From CAG-390 sp003523225 (GTDB taxonomy: Bacteria > Bacillota > Clostridia > Oscillospirales > CAG-272), in assembly GCA_902461815.1 (NCBI GenBank), contig CABPZE010000016.1, forward strand, positions 1 to 42,407: a stretch of 42,407 nt of DNA, given 5' to 3'. Both the position numbers and the translations under genes were made by a program. Below the pieces are notes generated by a model. The model was not told where the DNA came from. It did no database searches and saw only the letters and a program-made list of their open reading frames with translations. Below are positions 8,373 to 16,480 of the stretch, in pieces (positions within the stretch are counted from its first letter, which is position 1; each line of letters opens with the position of its first letter).

Positions 8373-9955
8373 ACCGCATCCCCTCCTTTTCCGGAGTCGT
8401 CAGCTCCGTCCGCCGGCAGCTGACGCTTTGCCCCCGACATATAAAGCCCAAGCTCTTTGACTGTGGTCCGCTTCGGGTCAAGCTCTCCGGTAATTTCGCC
8501 CTCATACATTACAAGTATGCGGTCGGAGACATTCATGACCTCGTCAAGCTCAAGCGAAACAAGCAGCACCGCCGCCCCCTCGTCACGGGAGCGCACGATC
8601 TGCCGGTGAATATACTCAATAGCCCCCACATCAAGCCCGCGCGTCGGCTGTACGGCGATAAGCAGCCGGTGCCTGCGGTCAAGCTCGCGCGCGATTATCG
8701 CTTTCTGCTGGTTCCCGCCGGACATACTGCGCACTGCGGTCGCATCTCCCTGCCCGGCGCGCACATCATACTGATCGATAAGCCTGTCGGCGTACTCCTT
8801 CACTTCGTCGGAACGGATAAAGCCGTATCGCTGGAACTGAGGCTCAAAGTACCGCTGAAGCACCAGATTCTGCCCCAGAGTGTAGTCAAGTATCAGCCCG
8901 TGCTTGTGGCGATCCTCCGGTATATGGCTGATACCGTGCGTGTTTTTGTAGCGGATGCTCTTGTGCGTCACATCCTCGCCGCACAGGAATATCCTGCCCG
9001 CGTCAAGCCGCTCAAGCCCCGTCAGCGCGTGGACAAGCTCGGTCTGACCGTTACCGTCGATTCCGGCAATGCATACAATTTCCCCCGCACGGACATCAAA
9101 CGACACACCTCTTACCGCGTCCTTTTTGTGCAGTCGGCTGCGGACGCGCAGTCCCTCTGCCTTCAGCACCGTTTCGCCGGGAACAGCGGGGGACTTGTCC
9201 ACCTCAAATTTTACCTCCCGCCCGACCATCATTTCGGAAAGCTCCTCCTTGGTCGTGGCGGAAATATCGACGGTTCCGACGCACCTGCCCTTGCGAAGCA
9301 CGGTGCAGCGGTCGGCTGCCGCCATTATCTCATTGAGCTTGTGGGTTATGAACAAAATGGATTTGCCCTCTGCCGCAAGCCCCTTCATTATCGTTATCAG
9401 CTCCTCTATCTCCTGCGGGGTAAGCACCGCCGTAGGCTCGTCAAAAATAAGGATCTCATTGTCGCGGAAAAGCATTTTGAGGATCTCCGTCCTCTGCTGC
9501 ATTCCCACCGTTATATCCTCGACCTTTGCGTCGGGATCCACATTCAGCCCGTAAGCCTTGGAAAGGGATATTATCCGCTCTCTTGCCTCTCGCTTGCTGA
9601 GAAAGCCGAGCTTTGTCGGCTCACTGCCGAGAATTATATTGTCAAGCACGGTGAATACCTCCACCAGCTTGAAATGCTGATGCACCATGCCGATCCCCAG
9701 CGCCGCGGCGTCGTTGGGGTCGTTTATCTTAACCGGCTCTCCGTTTTTGAGGATCTCCCCCTCGTCCGGCTGATACAGTCCGAAAAGCACGCTCATGAGC
9801 GTGCTTTTGCCCGCACCGTTCTCGCCAAGCAGCGCGTGTATCTCCCCGCGCCGAAGTCCCAGCGTTATATTGTCGTTTGCCCTCACTCCGGGAAATTCCT
9901 TGGTTATGCCGCGCATTTCAATTATATACGGTTGATCGCTTTTGATTTCGTTCAT
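8369..9955 (-). CDS. Nucleoside ABC transporter ATPase with two nucleotide-binding domains
   Basis: A 528-aa tandem ATPase of the sugar/nucleoside importer class (NupO/YufO-like). Domain 1 has Walker A GENGAGKST near residue 45, the Q-loop GMVHQHFKLVEVFTV, the atypical signature VGMQQRTEILKML and Walker B ILIFDEPTAVLTPQE. Domain 2 has a degenerate P-loop GIDGNGQTE and the signature SGGNQQKAIIARELDR, as is normal here. The start at 9955 (MNEIKSDQ) was chosen because the frame upstream to 10084 has no family resemblance and crosses a stem-loop. GAAAGG lies about 12 nt upstream. The gene follows the BMP lipoprotein after a 153-bp gap holding a hairpin that may lower expression of the rest of the operon relative to the binding protein. 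Confidence 0.93.
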   Translation of the reverse strand: MNEIKSDQPYIIEMRGITKEFPGVRANDNITLGLRRGEIHALLGENGAGKSTLMSVLFGLYQPDEGEILKNGEPVKINDPNDAAALGIGMVHQHFKLVEVFTVLDNIILGSEPTKLGFLSKREARERIISLSKAYGLNVDPDAKVEDITVGMQQRTEILKMLFRDNEILIFDEPTAVLTPQEIEELITIMKGLAAEGKSILFITHKLNEIMAAADRCTVLRKGRCVGTVDISATTKEELSEMMVGREVKFEVDKSPAVPGETVLKAEGLRVRSRLHKKDAVRGVSFDVRAGEIVCIAGIDGNGQTELVHALTGLERLDAGRIFLCGEDVTHKSIRYKNTHGISHIPEDRHKHGLILDYTLGQNLVLQRYFEPQFQRYGFIRSDEVKEYADRLIDQYDVRAGQGDATAVRSMSGGNQQKAIIARELDRRHRLLIAVQPTRGLDVGAIEYIHRQIVRSRDEGAAVLLVSLELDEVMNVSDRILVMYEGEITGELDPKRTTVKELGLYMSGAKRQLPADGADDSGKGGDAV

Positions 9956-10061
9956 TTGTTTACCATGCCTTTCCCGCGGCGGCGCGGGATCATTCGTGTA
10001 TCGTGAGTAAAAAGACAGCGGCTCTGAAATTGGCAACAGCTGAGGTCGCTTATACAGAACC

Positions 10062-10088
10062 GGGGATGGCACGAAACGCGACATCCCC
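10062..10088 (-). promoter_or_regulatory. Stem-loop between binding-protein and ATPase genes
   Basis: GGGGATG at 10062-10068 pairs with CATCCCC at 10082-10088, just downstream of the BMP lipoprotein stop. No T-tract follows on the minus strand, so it is more likely an mRNA-stabilising or attenuating structure than a full terminator. Such elements commonly give high levels of the binding protein over the membrane components. That role is inferred here. Confidence 0.55.
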
Positions 10089-10108
10089 TTTATTCTGTCT
10101 GATTATGA

Positions 10109-11236
10109 TTACTTTTCGAATACGATGGTTACCTTGGTCAGATCCTTCTTGAGGAACTCATCCGAGTCGATTCCGTTTGAGGGAAGCGAGGAGTCGGGAG
10201 TGATCTCGCCGGATTTGATCTTGGCAAAAAGCGCATTGTACTGATCGATTGTGAAGTTGGTAAGTCTCCAGCTTTCGGTAGGCAGACCGGTAGCGTCTTC
10301 GGCAGCGCCAAGGTTCTGGCTCTTTCCGCCAAGCTCGGCATCCCACTTACCGTCATAGAACTGACCGAGAACGATCTTTACGGAGGTAGCAAGTCCCTTT
10401 ACCGCGCTGGTGATGACCTGTGAGGACTCACCCGACTGGTCAACGTCAACGCCGATGATCTTGGCGTTCGGGTATTCGGCAGCCGCGCTCTTTACCGAGC
10501 TGAACATCGAGCCGCCGCAGGCAAACACCGCCTCGACGCCCTGGGCGTACCAACCGGCGATCTGGGTCTGAAGCTCGGGGGAAGCAGAGAAGGCTTCGCC
10601 GAACTTATAGCTGTAGTTGATGGTTACATCAACATTCTTTTCCTTGGCAGCAGCCTCGGCGCCCTGAACAAAGCCATAGCCGAAGCGGTTGCAGGCAGGG
10701 TTGCTTCCTCCGCCACCGCCGGTGTAGCCGAGCTTGGTGTAGCCTTCCATAACTGCGGCGTATCCGGCGAGGAATCCGGATTCCTCTTCCTTATAGGTAA
10801 CAGCGGTAACGTTCAGAAGGGCAGAGCCGATATCCCCGCCGTTATCGTCGACCTTGTCAGTAAGATTCCAACCGTCAATGAATACGAATTTTACATCGGG
10901 GTTTTCCATAGCAACGGTGCGCATTGCCTTTGCCTGAAGGAAGCCGGGGGCAACGATGATCTTTGCGCCGTTGTTGATAGCCTGCTTCATGGCGGCTATA
11001 CGGTCGTTGTCGGTTGCGTCAGACCCGTTGCTGGGCTGATAATACTTGTAGCTGATCTTGTGCTCCTCGGCAAATGCCTTGGCTCCTTCGTATGTGCCCT
11101 GGTTGAAGCCCTTATCCATCAGCTGACCGACATCGGTTACGATCGCGATTTCGGCTGTTTTTGCGGCGCAGGACGCAAAGGTCATAACGCCGGCGAGAAG
11201 TGCGAGACAAAGAACGATACTGAAAAGCTTTTTCAT
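10109..11236 (-). CDS. BMP-family nucleoside-binding lipoprotein
   Basis: The solute receptor of the importer: a 375-aa membrane-anchored lipoprotein of the BMP (PnrA/NupN) family. The signal peptide MKKLFSIVLCLALLAGVMT runs into the lipobox FASC. The mature part shows the BMP hallmarks DVGQLMDKGFNQGTYEGAKAF, KFVFIDGWN, EEESGFLAGYAAVMEG, KLGYTGG and a GVDVDQSGES ligand-site segment. The start at 11236 is supported by AAAGGAG about 9 nt upstream; a longer frame (to 11269) lacks a site. It is the first gene of the operon, under the promoter at 11301-11329. Guanosine, uridine and related nucleosides are the likely ligands for the family. Confidence 0.95.
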   Translation of the reverse strand: MKKLFSIVLCLALLAGVMTFASCAAKTAEIAIVTDVGQLMDKGFNQGTYEGAKAFAEEHKISYKYYQPSNGSDATDNDRIAAMKQAINNGAKIIVAPGFLQAKAMRTVAMENPDVKFVFIDGWNLTDKVDDNGGDIGSALLNVTAVTYKEEESGFLAGYAAVMEGYTKLGYTGGGGGSNPACNRFGYGFVQGAEAAAKEKNVDVTINYSYKFGEAFSASPELQTQIAGWYAQGVEAVFACGGSMFSSVKSAAAEYPNAKIIGVDVDQSGESSQVITSAVKGLATSVKIVLGQFYDGKWDAELGGKSQNLGAAEDATGLPTESWRLTNFTIDQYNALFAKIKSGEITPDSSLPSNGIDSDEFLKKDLTKVTIVFEK

Positions 11237-11276
11237 TTTCTCTTCTCCTTTTTTGTGTTCAAAACACATGATTTAG

Positions 11277-11291
11277 GCGTGCCAGGCACGC
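11277..11291. promoter_or_regulatory. Perfect palindrome at the predicted transcription start
   Basis: GCGTGCC-A-GGCACGC is a perfect 7-bp dyad around one central base. The -10 box of the minus-strand promoter ends at 11301, so the start point falls near 11294 and the dyad covers about +3 to +17. This is where a repressor operator would block the nucleoside operon. The same sequence would also form a hairpin at the 5' end of the mRNA. Confidence 0.55.
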
Positions 11292-11300
11292 TCCTTGTCT

Positions 11301-11329
11301 ATTATATAATATCTTTTAACGAAAATCAA
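11301..11329 (-). promoter_or_regulatory. Sigma-A type promoter of the nucleoside uptake operon
   Basis: On the minus strand TTGATT (11329-11324) is followed by 17 bp and a perfect TATAAT (11306-11301). It lies 65 bp upstream of the BMP lipoprotein start at 11236 and points into it. Confidence 0.85.
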
Positions 11330-11436
11330 TAGCCGTAAGAATTTTTTTCACAAATGCGGTGCGCATACTTCTATTTTTTTGATCCGCCTGAGAAACAAGC
11401 CGGAAAAAAGCCGCCGAGGTTCCGATCGAAAATCGA

Positions 11437-11465
11437 TTGACAGACGGGAAAATATGTGATATTAT
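11437..11465 (+). promoter_or_regulatory. Promoter of the Dabb/M55/ThyX-like genes
   Basis: A perfect TTGACA (11437-11442), a 17-bp spacer and TATTAT (11460-11465), 37 bp before the Dabb gene start. It is divergent from the nucleoside operon promoter. Confidence 0.82.
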
Positions 11466-11501
11466 AAATGTAGAATATTTTTCGGTAAGGAGAACTGCCC
11501 T

Positions 11502-11804
11502 ATGATAAGACATATCGTAATGTGGAAATTTGCCGATGAGGCGCTTGGAAAGACCAAAGAGGAAAACATGAAATACATCCGCGAAAAGCTGCTTGCCCTG
11601 CTCGGACAGGTGCCCGGCATGACCCGGATGGAGATAGGCTGCGACATATCGCACACCGATATGTCGTATGACATGGTGCTTATCACAGAGTTTGAGGACG
11701 CCGCCGCGCTTGAGGGCTATCGCGTATTTCCGGCGCACCGCGCGGTTCAGGATTATGTAAAGCAGGTCCGCACCGCCCGCGTGACCGTGGACTGCGAGAT
11801 CTGA
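11502..11804 (+). CDS. Dabb family protein (stress-response A/B barrel domain)
   Basis: A 100-aa protein made of a single Dabb domain, a small dimeric ferredoxin-like barrel. Typical features are the opening MIRHIVMWKF, a helix with KEENMKYIREKL, the central GCDISHTDMSYDMVLITEF strand pair and YRVFPAHRAVQDYV at the end. AAGGAG lies 9 nt before the ATG. The family is widespread and its roles vary (stress proteins, some enzymes), so no specific reaction can be assigned. It is the first gene of a short plus-strand group, 15 bp before the M55 peptidase. Confidence 0.88.
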   Translation: MIRHIVMWKFADEALGKTKEENMKYIREKLLALLGQVPGMTRMEIGCDISHTDMSYDMVLITEFEDAAALEGYRVFPAHRAVQDYVKQVRTARVTVDCEI

Positions 11805-11819
11805 GCGGAGGGCACCTTA

Positions 11820-12623
11820 ATGTCAAAAAAGCTGTTCATCAGCGCCGATATTGAAGGAACTGCCGGTATCTGCAACTGGCGCGAGACCGAAAAGGGCGGC
11901 GACCTGTACGAAAAATTTGCCGCGCTTATGACCGCCGAGGTCGCGGCGGCGGCTCAAGCCGCGCTTGACCTTGGATGGGAGGTCACAATAAAGGACGCCC
12001 ACGACAGCGCCCGGAACATCGACCCGGAAAAGCTCCCCGCCGGCTGCAGGCTCATCCGCGGCTGGACGGGCGAGCCGCTTTGCATGATGGCGGGGCTTGA
12101 GACCGGGCATTTCGACGCCGCAGCGTACACGGGTTACCACGCCGACGCATACAGCTCCGGCAATCCCCTCGCCCACACCATGACGCCCTCGGCGCACCGT
12201 GTGACCCTGAACGGCAGAACCGCCAGCGAATTTACCCTCAACGCCTACGCCGCGGCGGAGCTTGGCGTGCCGTCGGTCTTTCTGTCCGGCGACGCCGCTT
12301 TGTGCCGCGACGCGCGTGAGCTTTTGCCCGCCATTACCGCTGTTCCGACCAAGACCGGCATCGGCGGAGCCGTGATATCAAAGACCCCTGCCGAGGTCTG
12401 CCGCGAAATATACGACGGCATGAAGCGCGCACTGCAGTCCGATACCGCGCCATGCCTGCCCCGCCTTCCGGAGCATTTTGAGCTTGAGATCGAATATTCA
12501 AAGCACACCGATGCGCAAAGATACGCCTGCTATCCCGGCGCACAGCGCGTGGACGCCAAGACCGTAAGGTTCGCGGCGGATTCCTTTGCCGAGATAAACC
12601 GTGCGATACTGTTTATACTTTAA
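11820..12623 (+). CDS. M55 family metallopeptidase, DppA-like D-aminopeptidase
   Basis: A 267-aa cytoplasmic zinc aminopeptidase related to Bacillus DppA, which removes N-terminal D-amino acids from small peptides such as those from peptidoglycan. Metal ligands of the family are visible: Asp and Glu in ISADIEGTAGI (residues 10 and 12), His in IKDAHDSARN, His in AYTGYHADA, and Glu in TASEFTLNAY. GVPSVFLSGDAALCRDA and the TKTGIGGAVISKTP stretch also match. GGAGGG lies 9-14 nt before the ATG. DppA is usually found with dipeptide transport genes. Here the neighbours are a Dabb protein and a ThyX-like protein, which gives no pathway clue. Confidence 0.93.
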   Translation: MSKKLFISADIEGTAGICNWRETEKGGDLYEKFAALMTAEVAAAAQAALDLGWEVTIKDAHDSARNIDPEKLPAGCRLIRGWTGEPLCMMAGLETGHFDAAAYTGYHADAYSSGNPLAHTMTPSAHRVTLNGRTASEFTLNAYAAAELGVPSVFLSGDAALCRDARELLPAITAVPTKTGIGGAVISKTPAEVCREIYDGMKRALQSDTAPCLPRLPEHFELEIEYSKHTDAQRYACYPGAQRVDAKTVRFAADSFAEINRAILFIL

Positions 12624-12665
12624 GAACGCAACACCCGCAATTTATACTTATTTAAGGAAGATAAA

Positions 12666-13208
12666 ATGGACTTCAGAATAGAAATACTAAAGCATCCGAC
12701 CGCCGAGGACTGGATGTGGTGCAAGACCTGCACGCTTAACACCGTGGGAAAGGCAAGCGCCAAGCTGCCGACCGAGGAGTGGAAGAAAAAGCTCATCGCC
12801 GCCGAGCACAGCCCGCTGCGCGAGCTGTGGTTCGGGATCAAAATGGAGATACCGTACTGGGTGTCCGTTCACTTTGTCAGACATCACATCGGGGTAAACC
12901 ATTACGTTCAGTCTCAGCGCAACGACCGCCAGAGCGCCTATGACCGCAACTCCGCTCCGCAGGATTCCCCCGTGTCTCACATAATGTCGATAAACGCGCA
13001 GGAGCTGGTGTTCATGTCGCACCGCCGCCTCTGCCGTCAGGCGTCCCCCGAAACGCGCGCGGTAATGGAGGAGATAGTGCGTCAGGTTTCCGCCCTTAAC
13101 CCCGAATTTGCGGAATTTTTAGTCCCGATGTGCTACTACCGCGGCGGAGTCTGCACCGAATTCAACTGCTGCGGCTATAATAAGACCTACCCCGGGAATA
13201 AGCAGTAA
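12666..13208 (+). CDS. Divergent ThyX-like (FAD-dependent thymidylate synthase fold) protein
   Basis: A 180-aa protein whose middle part follows the ThyX layout: KLIAAEHSPLRELWFGIKMEI corresponds to the segment before the signature, and VHFVRHHIGVNHYVQSQRNDR to the signature itself. The canonical RHRxxSxNExSxR is only partly kept: RH and the final SQR match, but the second Arg is His, the spacing is one residue longer, and the N-E pair is absent. The C-terminus carries a Cys cluster (CYY, VC, NCCG) not typical of ThyX. The protein therefore has the fold, but classical dTMP synthesis is doubtful. ATG at 12666 follows AAGGAAG closely. It is the last gene before a strong terminator. Confidence 0.7.
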   Translation: MDFRIEILKHPTAEDWMWCKTCTLNTVGKASAKLPTEEWKKKLIAAEHSPLRELWFGIKMEIPYWVSVHFVRHHIGVNHYVQSQRNDRQSAYDRNSAPQDSPVSHIMSINAQELVFMSHRRLCRQASPETRAVMEEIVRQVSALNPEFAEFLVPMCYYRGGVCTEFNCCGYNKTYPGNKQ

Positions 13209-13255
13209 GCACAAACCCGCTGCTCCGCACATTAAAAATTCATAATAACGGTTTA

Positions 13256-13289
13256 TGGCTGTTGCAAAAAACGCAACAGCCATATTTTT
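13256..13289 (+). terminator. Rho-independent terminator after the ThyX-like gene
   Basis: TGGCTGTTGC (13256-13265) pairs perfectly with GCAACAGCCA (13273-13282) around an A-rich loop, followed by TATTTTTA. It lies 48 bp after the ThyX-like stop on the same strand. Confidence 0.92.
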
Positions 13290-13290
13290 A

Positions 13291-13557
13291 TTATTTCCCG
13301 GCAGCTACTGCCTTTTTGCGGGCTCTTATTATCAGGCGCACCGCGACCCAGATGCCGTCGGCTATCAGCAGCACATCTCCGGCAAATGCCAGAAACATTA
13401 TACTTATGTTCGCGCCGAGATGATACAGCGCGCCGACGTCGTCATACGGAATGCCGAGTCCCCGCAGATATGTACTGAGCGCAAAGCCCCAGCACACCAA
13501 TGCAAGTATCAGCAAAACTATGTTGAACACCGAAGCGACTCTTATCCTTTTAGTCAT
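13291..13557 (-). CDS. Small two-helix membrane protein, unknown
   Basis: An 88-aa protein with two hydrophobic helices (residues about 8-28 and 50-72) joined by a short loop, and a basic tail (RARKKAVAAGK) that should be cytoplasmic. The start at 13557 was chosen because GGGAGG lies about 10 nt upstream; a GTG at 13578 is an alternative without a site. I do not recognise a family. Its stop abuts the terminator of the converging ThyX-like operon. It starts 18 bp after the end of the next gene upstream on the same strand, so the two are probably cotranscribed. Confidence 0.7.
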   Translation of the reverse strand: MTKRIRVASVFNIVLLILALVCWGFALSTYLRGLGIPYDDVGALYHLGANISIMFLAFAGDVLLIADGIWVAVRLIIRARKKAVAAGK

Positions 13558-13574
13558 GTGTGAATGTCCTCCCT

Positions 13575-14546
13575 TCACCGTGTTATGCGTGTTCCGTTAT
13601 CCTCAAGCGCCTGCTTTGCGTCCGCCTTGAAGCCGTAAAGCCCGCCATCAAAGCTGACCGGAGAAAAGCAGACGTAAAGCCTTTCTTCATTTTTGCCGTC
13701 AGCGGAAATGCGGCTGCGGCGGTAGCAGTCAAAGGGAACTGTACGAAGCGCGGCAATGCGCCTCATCGCCCCGATCTCCGGCAGCTCGCCGTCACGCGCC
13801 TCCTCCGCAAGCACCGCGTCAAAGCGGAGCAGCGGTATCCCTCCGGGCTTTGAAAAGGCACCGTTCCCTTCGGGCTGTCCTTCTGACATTACGTCAAAGG
13901 AAAGATTGAAACCGCGCATATCTGCGCAGCGCCTGAAAAGCATAGCCGTGACCATAGTAAGCGCAAGAAACGCGCCGGCGTCCGGCTCATCGGAGCAAAA
14001 GGGGTAATCCTCGCAGTCAGAGACCGATATACCCGCACCGGTAAAACGCGCAACGCTCACCGCCGCCTCTGCTACGCGGCAGTAAAATTCAGAGCTTAGA
14101 GAGGCATTGCGGATAAGAAATGACTGATCGGCAATTCTGTTTGCCGCCTCCATTGACAGCGCCATGTCCGGAACGGGCGCGTCCGCCAAAGGAAGCAGTG
14201 CAAGCCCCAGCAGCGGCATCTCTGGCGCGGTACGGAAAAAGAAGCTGTCCGAAAAGCCTGATCCCGTCATGGCAGAGGCGCGCTTGAGGGCGGCTCTTTT
14301 CAGCTTGCAGCGCGAAAAGCCAAAGCTACCCGGCTCAGGAGCAGACAGACGCGAGGGGGACAGTGCGGAAAGCTCCCGCACATAATCAGCCATATTCCCG
14401 CCGGGCTGAAGGATAGCCGCCGGAGCGCGGGACGCCGCTATCGTTCCGTCGTCGCGGAAAAACAGCACGGCAGCGTCGGAAAAGATCATTTCCTCCGCTT
14501 CCGTCGGTGAAATGTTATAGTATCTGCCCACATTGCCCTGTTCCAT
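13575..14546 (-). CDS. Conserved-looking hypothetical protein, cytoplasmic
   Basis: A 323-aa protein without signal peptide or membrane helices. The start at 14546 (MEQGNVGRYY) is supported by AGGGAAG just upstream; the frame continues to 14840 but that part overlaps the tRNA promoter and tRNA-Leu and is certainly not coding. The N-terminal 50 residues (DAAVLFFRDDGTIAASRAP) could be a small ligand-binding domain, and the C-terminal part (RLYVCFSPVSFDGGLYGF) looks like paired beta strands. The middle is Ala/Leu-rich. I cannot name a family. A weak resemblance in layout to sensor-type proteins (ATPase-like middle with paired Asp/Glu) is not enough to claim one. Confidence 0.6.
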   Translation of the reverse strand: MEQGNVGRYYNISPTEAEEMIFSDAAVLFFRDDGTIAASRAPAAILQPGGNMADYVRELSALSPSRLSAPEPGSFGFSRCKLKRAALKRASAMTGSGFSDSFFFRTAPEMPLLGLALLPLADAPVPDMALSMEAANRIADQSFLIRNASLSSEFYCRVAEAAVSVARFTGAGISVSDCEDYPFCSDEPDAGAFLALTMVTAMLFRRCADMRGFNLSFDVMSEGQPEGNGAFSKPGGIPLLRFDAVLAEEARDGELPEIGAMRRIAALRTVPFDCYRRSRISADGKNEERLYVCFSPVSFDGGLYGFKADAKQALEDNGTRITR

Positions 14547-14727
14547 GCTTCCCTGACCGCCGCTCTTTCTGATCTTTACGATGTATTGTGAGGATATTAT
14601 ATCACAGATTCCGCCCGGTGTATATGTTTTTCCGCCACAATAAGGATATTTTATTGCAGCGGATAAATAATGAAGAAAAATGTCGTACCGCGTCGGACGA
14701 AAAAGCAAACAAAAAATCAAAAAGGGG

Positions 14728-14756
14728 TTGACAAGGCGGCAAGGGAGTGATATAAT
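14728..14756 (+). promoter_or_regulatory. Consensus promoter of the tRNA operon
   Basis: TTGACA (14728-14733), a 17-bp spacer and TATAAT (14751-14756), a perfect sigma-A promoter 40 bp before tRNA-Leu. Confidence 0.93.
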
Positions 14757-14796
14757 AGTAAAGCAACGAAAAAGGGTTTTGCATTCCGCTTGCCGA

Positions 14797-14885
14797 GCCG
14801 GTGTGGCGGAACAGGCAGACGCCTTGGACTTAAAATCCAATGATACGAAAGTATCGTACCGGTTCGACCCCGGTCACCGGCACCA
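14797..14885 (+). tRNA. tRNA-Leu (anticodon UAA)
   Basis: A class II tRNA with acceptor GCCGGTG pairing with CACCGGC. The anticodon stem-loop has TTGGA-CTTAAAA-TCCAA (anticodon TAA at 14831-14833), followed by a variable arm (GATACGAAAGTATC), the T-arm with GGTTCGACCCC, discriminator A and an encoded CCA. The long variable arm and the UAA anticodon identify Leu. Confidence 0.97.
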
Positions 14886-14917
14886 GCAGCAGAGTATGCA
14901 GAATTAAAATTCAATAT

Positions 14918-14994
<77 letters not shown>

Positions 14995-15002
14995 TATCGA
15001 GT

Positions 15003-15040
15003 GGATGTAACTGATTTCAGTTACATCCGCTTCTTTTTTA
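15003..15040 (+). terminator. Terminator directly after tRNA-fMet
   Basis: A perfect 12-bp stem, GGATGTAACTGA (15003-15014) with TCAGTTACATCC (15017-15028), then GCTTCTTTTTT. It ends the tRNA transcript. If the island model is right, this terminator was supplied by the incoming DNA. Confidence 0.9.
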
Positions 15041-15105
15041 CCCACTCGTTGAGAAATAAGGCTTTTTGTGGTAAAATAAGTAAAATAATGTTTGGACGGA
15101 TGATA

Positions 15106-16428
15106 ATGAACAAAGTTTTCAAATCATTAAGAAACATCAACTGGCGATTGTTTGCGGCACTCCTTGTGCTCGGACTGTGTCCTGCCGTTTATACAACGGT
15201 TCGCACGTTCTTTCTCGGACAGCTTCCCGGTGAATGGTCCTATTCCATCGCAGGTCAGCTAAGCTGGGTCAATCTGATTTACGAAATTGTCAATGAAGCG
15301 ATCATTCTGCCGCTGTTCTTCTTTATCGGCAAAGTCATTTCCGATAAAAAAGAATTTACCAACCGCGTAAAAACCGGACTTTTGATTTCTCTCGGTGTCT
15401 ATGCGATTCTGTCAGCGGTAATACTGATTTTTGCGGAGCCTCTGCTTTCGGCAATGGCAGCCTCGCCGGATATCATCAAAGAATCGGCAACTTATATCCG
15501 AATTGAGGGAATTGCCAACATTTTCGGGATTCTTTTCAGTTTTGTCTCCGTAGCACTCATTTCTCTCGGAAAAGACCGTTTTGTTTACATACTGACGGGT
15601 ATCAAGCTCGTCCTCTGCATCATTTCCGATACATTCCTTGTATCCACATTGCCCGTCTCGCTCAATCTCGGTGTGAACGGCATCGGCGTTTCCAACATCA
15701 TTGTGAACGCTCTGCTTTTTGCTTCAGCCGTTATCCTGCTTGCCGGTCAGGGATGCCATGTTTTCAGCAAAGGCAAACTTTCCTTTGCGTGGGCAAAGGA
15801 CTTTGCCAAAATCGGCGGCGTTTCGGGGCTGGAATCCTTTGTGCGCAACATTGCCTATATGCTGATGGTTTCCCGTATGGTAAACATGGTCGGTGAACAA
15901 GGCACTTACTGGGTCGCAAACAACTTTATATGGGGTTGGATGCTGCTTCCCATCACACAGCTCGGTGAACTCATCAAGCAGGAAACCGCTACCGATGAAA
16001 AAGCCGTCAATAACAACTCACTTGGATATTTTTCCGTTACTGCCATTGTCTGTGCGCTGTGGGCGGTACTCATTCCGACCTACAAGCCGTTTATGCAGTA
16101 CGTTCTCGGTTATGCCGATGTAGATAAGCTTTTCAGACTGGTTATGGTGCTGTTTGCTTTCTATATCCTGTATGCCTTTCAGAATGTCTTTGACTGTACC
16201 TTTTACGGCAGGGGCAAAACGAATTACATGCTGTTCGAGTCGGTTGTTACAAACTCGGTTTATTACGGCACGTTCTTTGTACTGTACCTCACCGGAGCTT
16301 GGACACCGACCCTCATCGGTATCGCGCTGATGTTCGGTATCGGCAACGCCTTTGACAGTATCGTTTCCGGCATCGCTTACGCCTATTTCCTCAAGAAAAA
16401 CAAATACAATATTCTTGATGTCAAATGA
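15106..16428 (+). CDS. MATE family efflux transporter
   Basis: A 440-aa multidrug/toxin extrusion protein, a cation-coupled antiporter in the cytoplasmic membrane. It has about twelve hydrophobic segments in two similar halves. Family-like sections include the first helices with VLGLCPAVYTTVRTFFLG, the IRIEGIANIFGILFSFVSVALISLGKDRFVY loop region, LGVNGIGVSNIIVNALLF, and in the second half GLESFVRNIAYMLMVSRMVNMVG. Start codons at 15088, 15100 and 15106 are in frame; 15106 was taken because GGACGG lies 6 nt before it. It is AT-richer than the chromosome, sits alone after the tRNA terminator and ends in its own hairpin, as an accessory gene would. The substrate is unknown. Confidence 0.85.
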   Translation: MNKVFKSLRNINWRLFAALLVLGLCPAVYTTVRTFFLGQLPGEWSYSIAGQLSWVNLIYEIVNEAIILPLFFFIGKVISDKKEFTNRVKTGLLISLGVYAILSAVILIFAEPLLSAMAASPDIIKESATYIRIEGIANIFGILFSFVSVALISLGKDRFVYILTGIKLVLCIISDTFLVSTLPVSLNLGVNGIGVSNIIVNALLFASAVILLAGQGCHVFSKGKLSFAWAKDFAKIGGVSGLESFVRNIAYMLMVSRMVNMVGEQGTYWVANNFIWGWMLLPITQLGELIKQETATDEKAVNNNSLGYFSVTAIVCALWAVLIPTYKPFMQYVLGYADVDKLFRLVMVLFAFYILYAFQNVFDCTFYGRGKTNYMLFESVVTNSVYYGTFFVLYLTGAWTPTLIGIALMFGIGNAFDSIVSGIAYAYFLKKNKYNILDVK

Positions 16429-16444
16429 TTTGAAACCCTTATGT

Positions 16445-16480
16445 ACGGAGCAGGTTTACGCCTGCTCCGTTTCTTCTTCC
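16445..16480 (+). terminator. Terminator after the MATE gene
   Basis: ACGGAGCAGG (16445-16454) pairs with CCTGCTCCGT (16461-16470), followed by TTCTTCTTCC. It overlaps the last codons of the convergent recombinase remnant. Confidence 0.8.

Noticed and set aside
8606..10006. Long plus-strand open frame opposite the ABC ATPase
   Set aside because: Antisense shadow of a gene with full Walker and signature motifs; no ribosome site or family match.
11237..11300. Purine or other riboswitch in the nucleoside operon leader
   Set aside because: The leader is only about 58 nt long from the predicted start, too short for an aptamer, and shows only the 15-bp palindrome.
14547..14840. N-terminal extension of the hypothetical gene ending at 13575
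   Set aside because: The extension would overlap the perfect tRNA promoter and part of tRNA-Leu; the ATG at 14546 has its own ribosome site.
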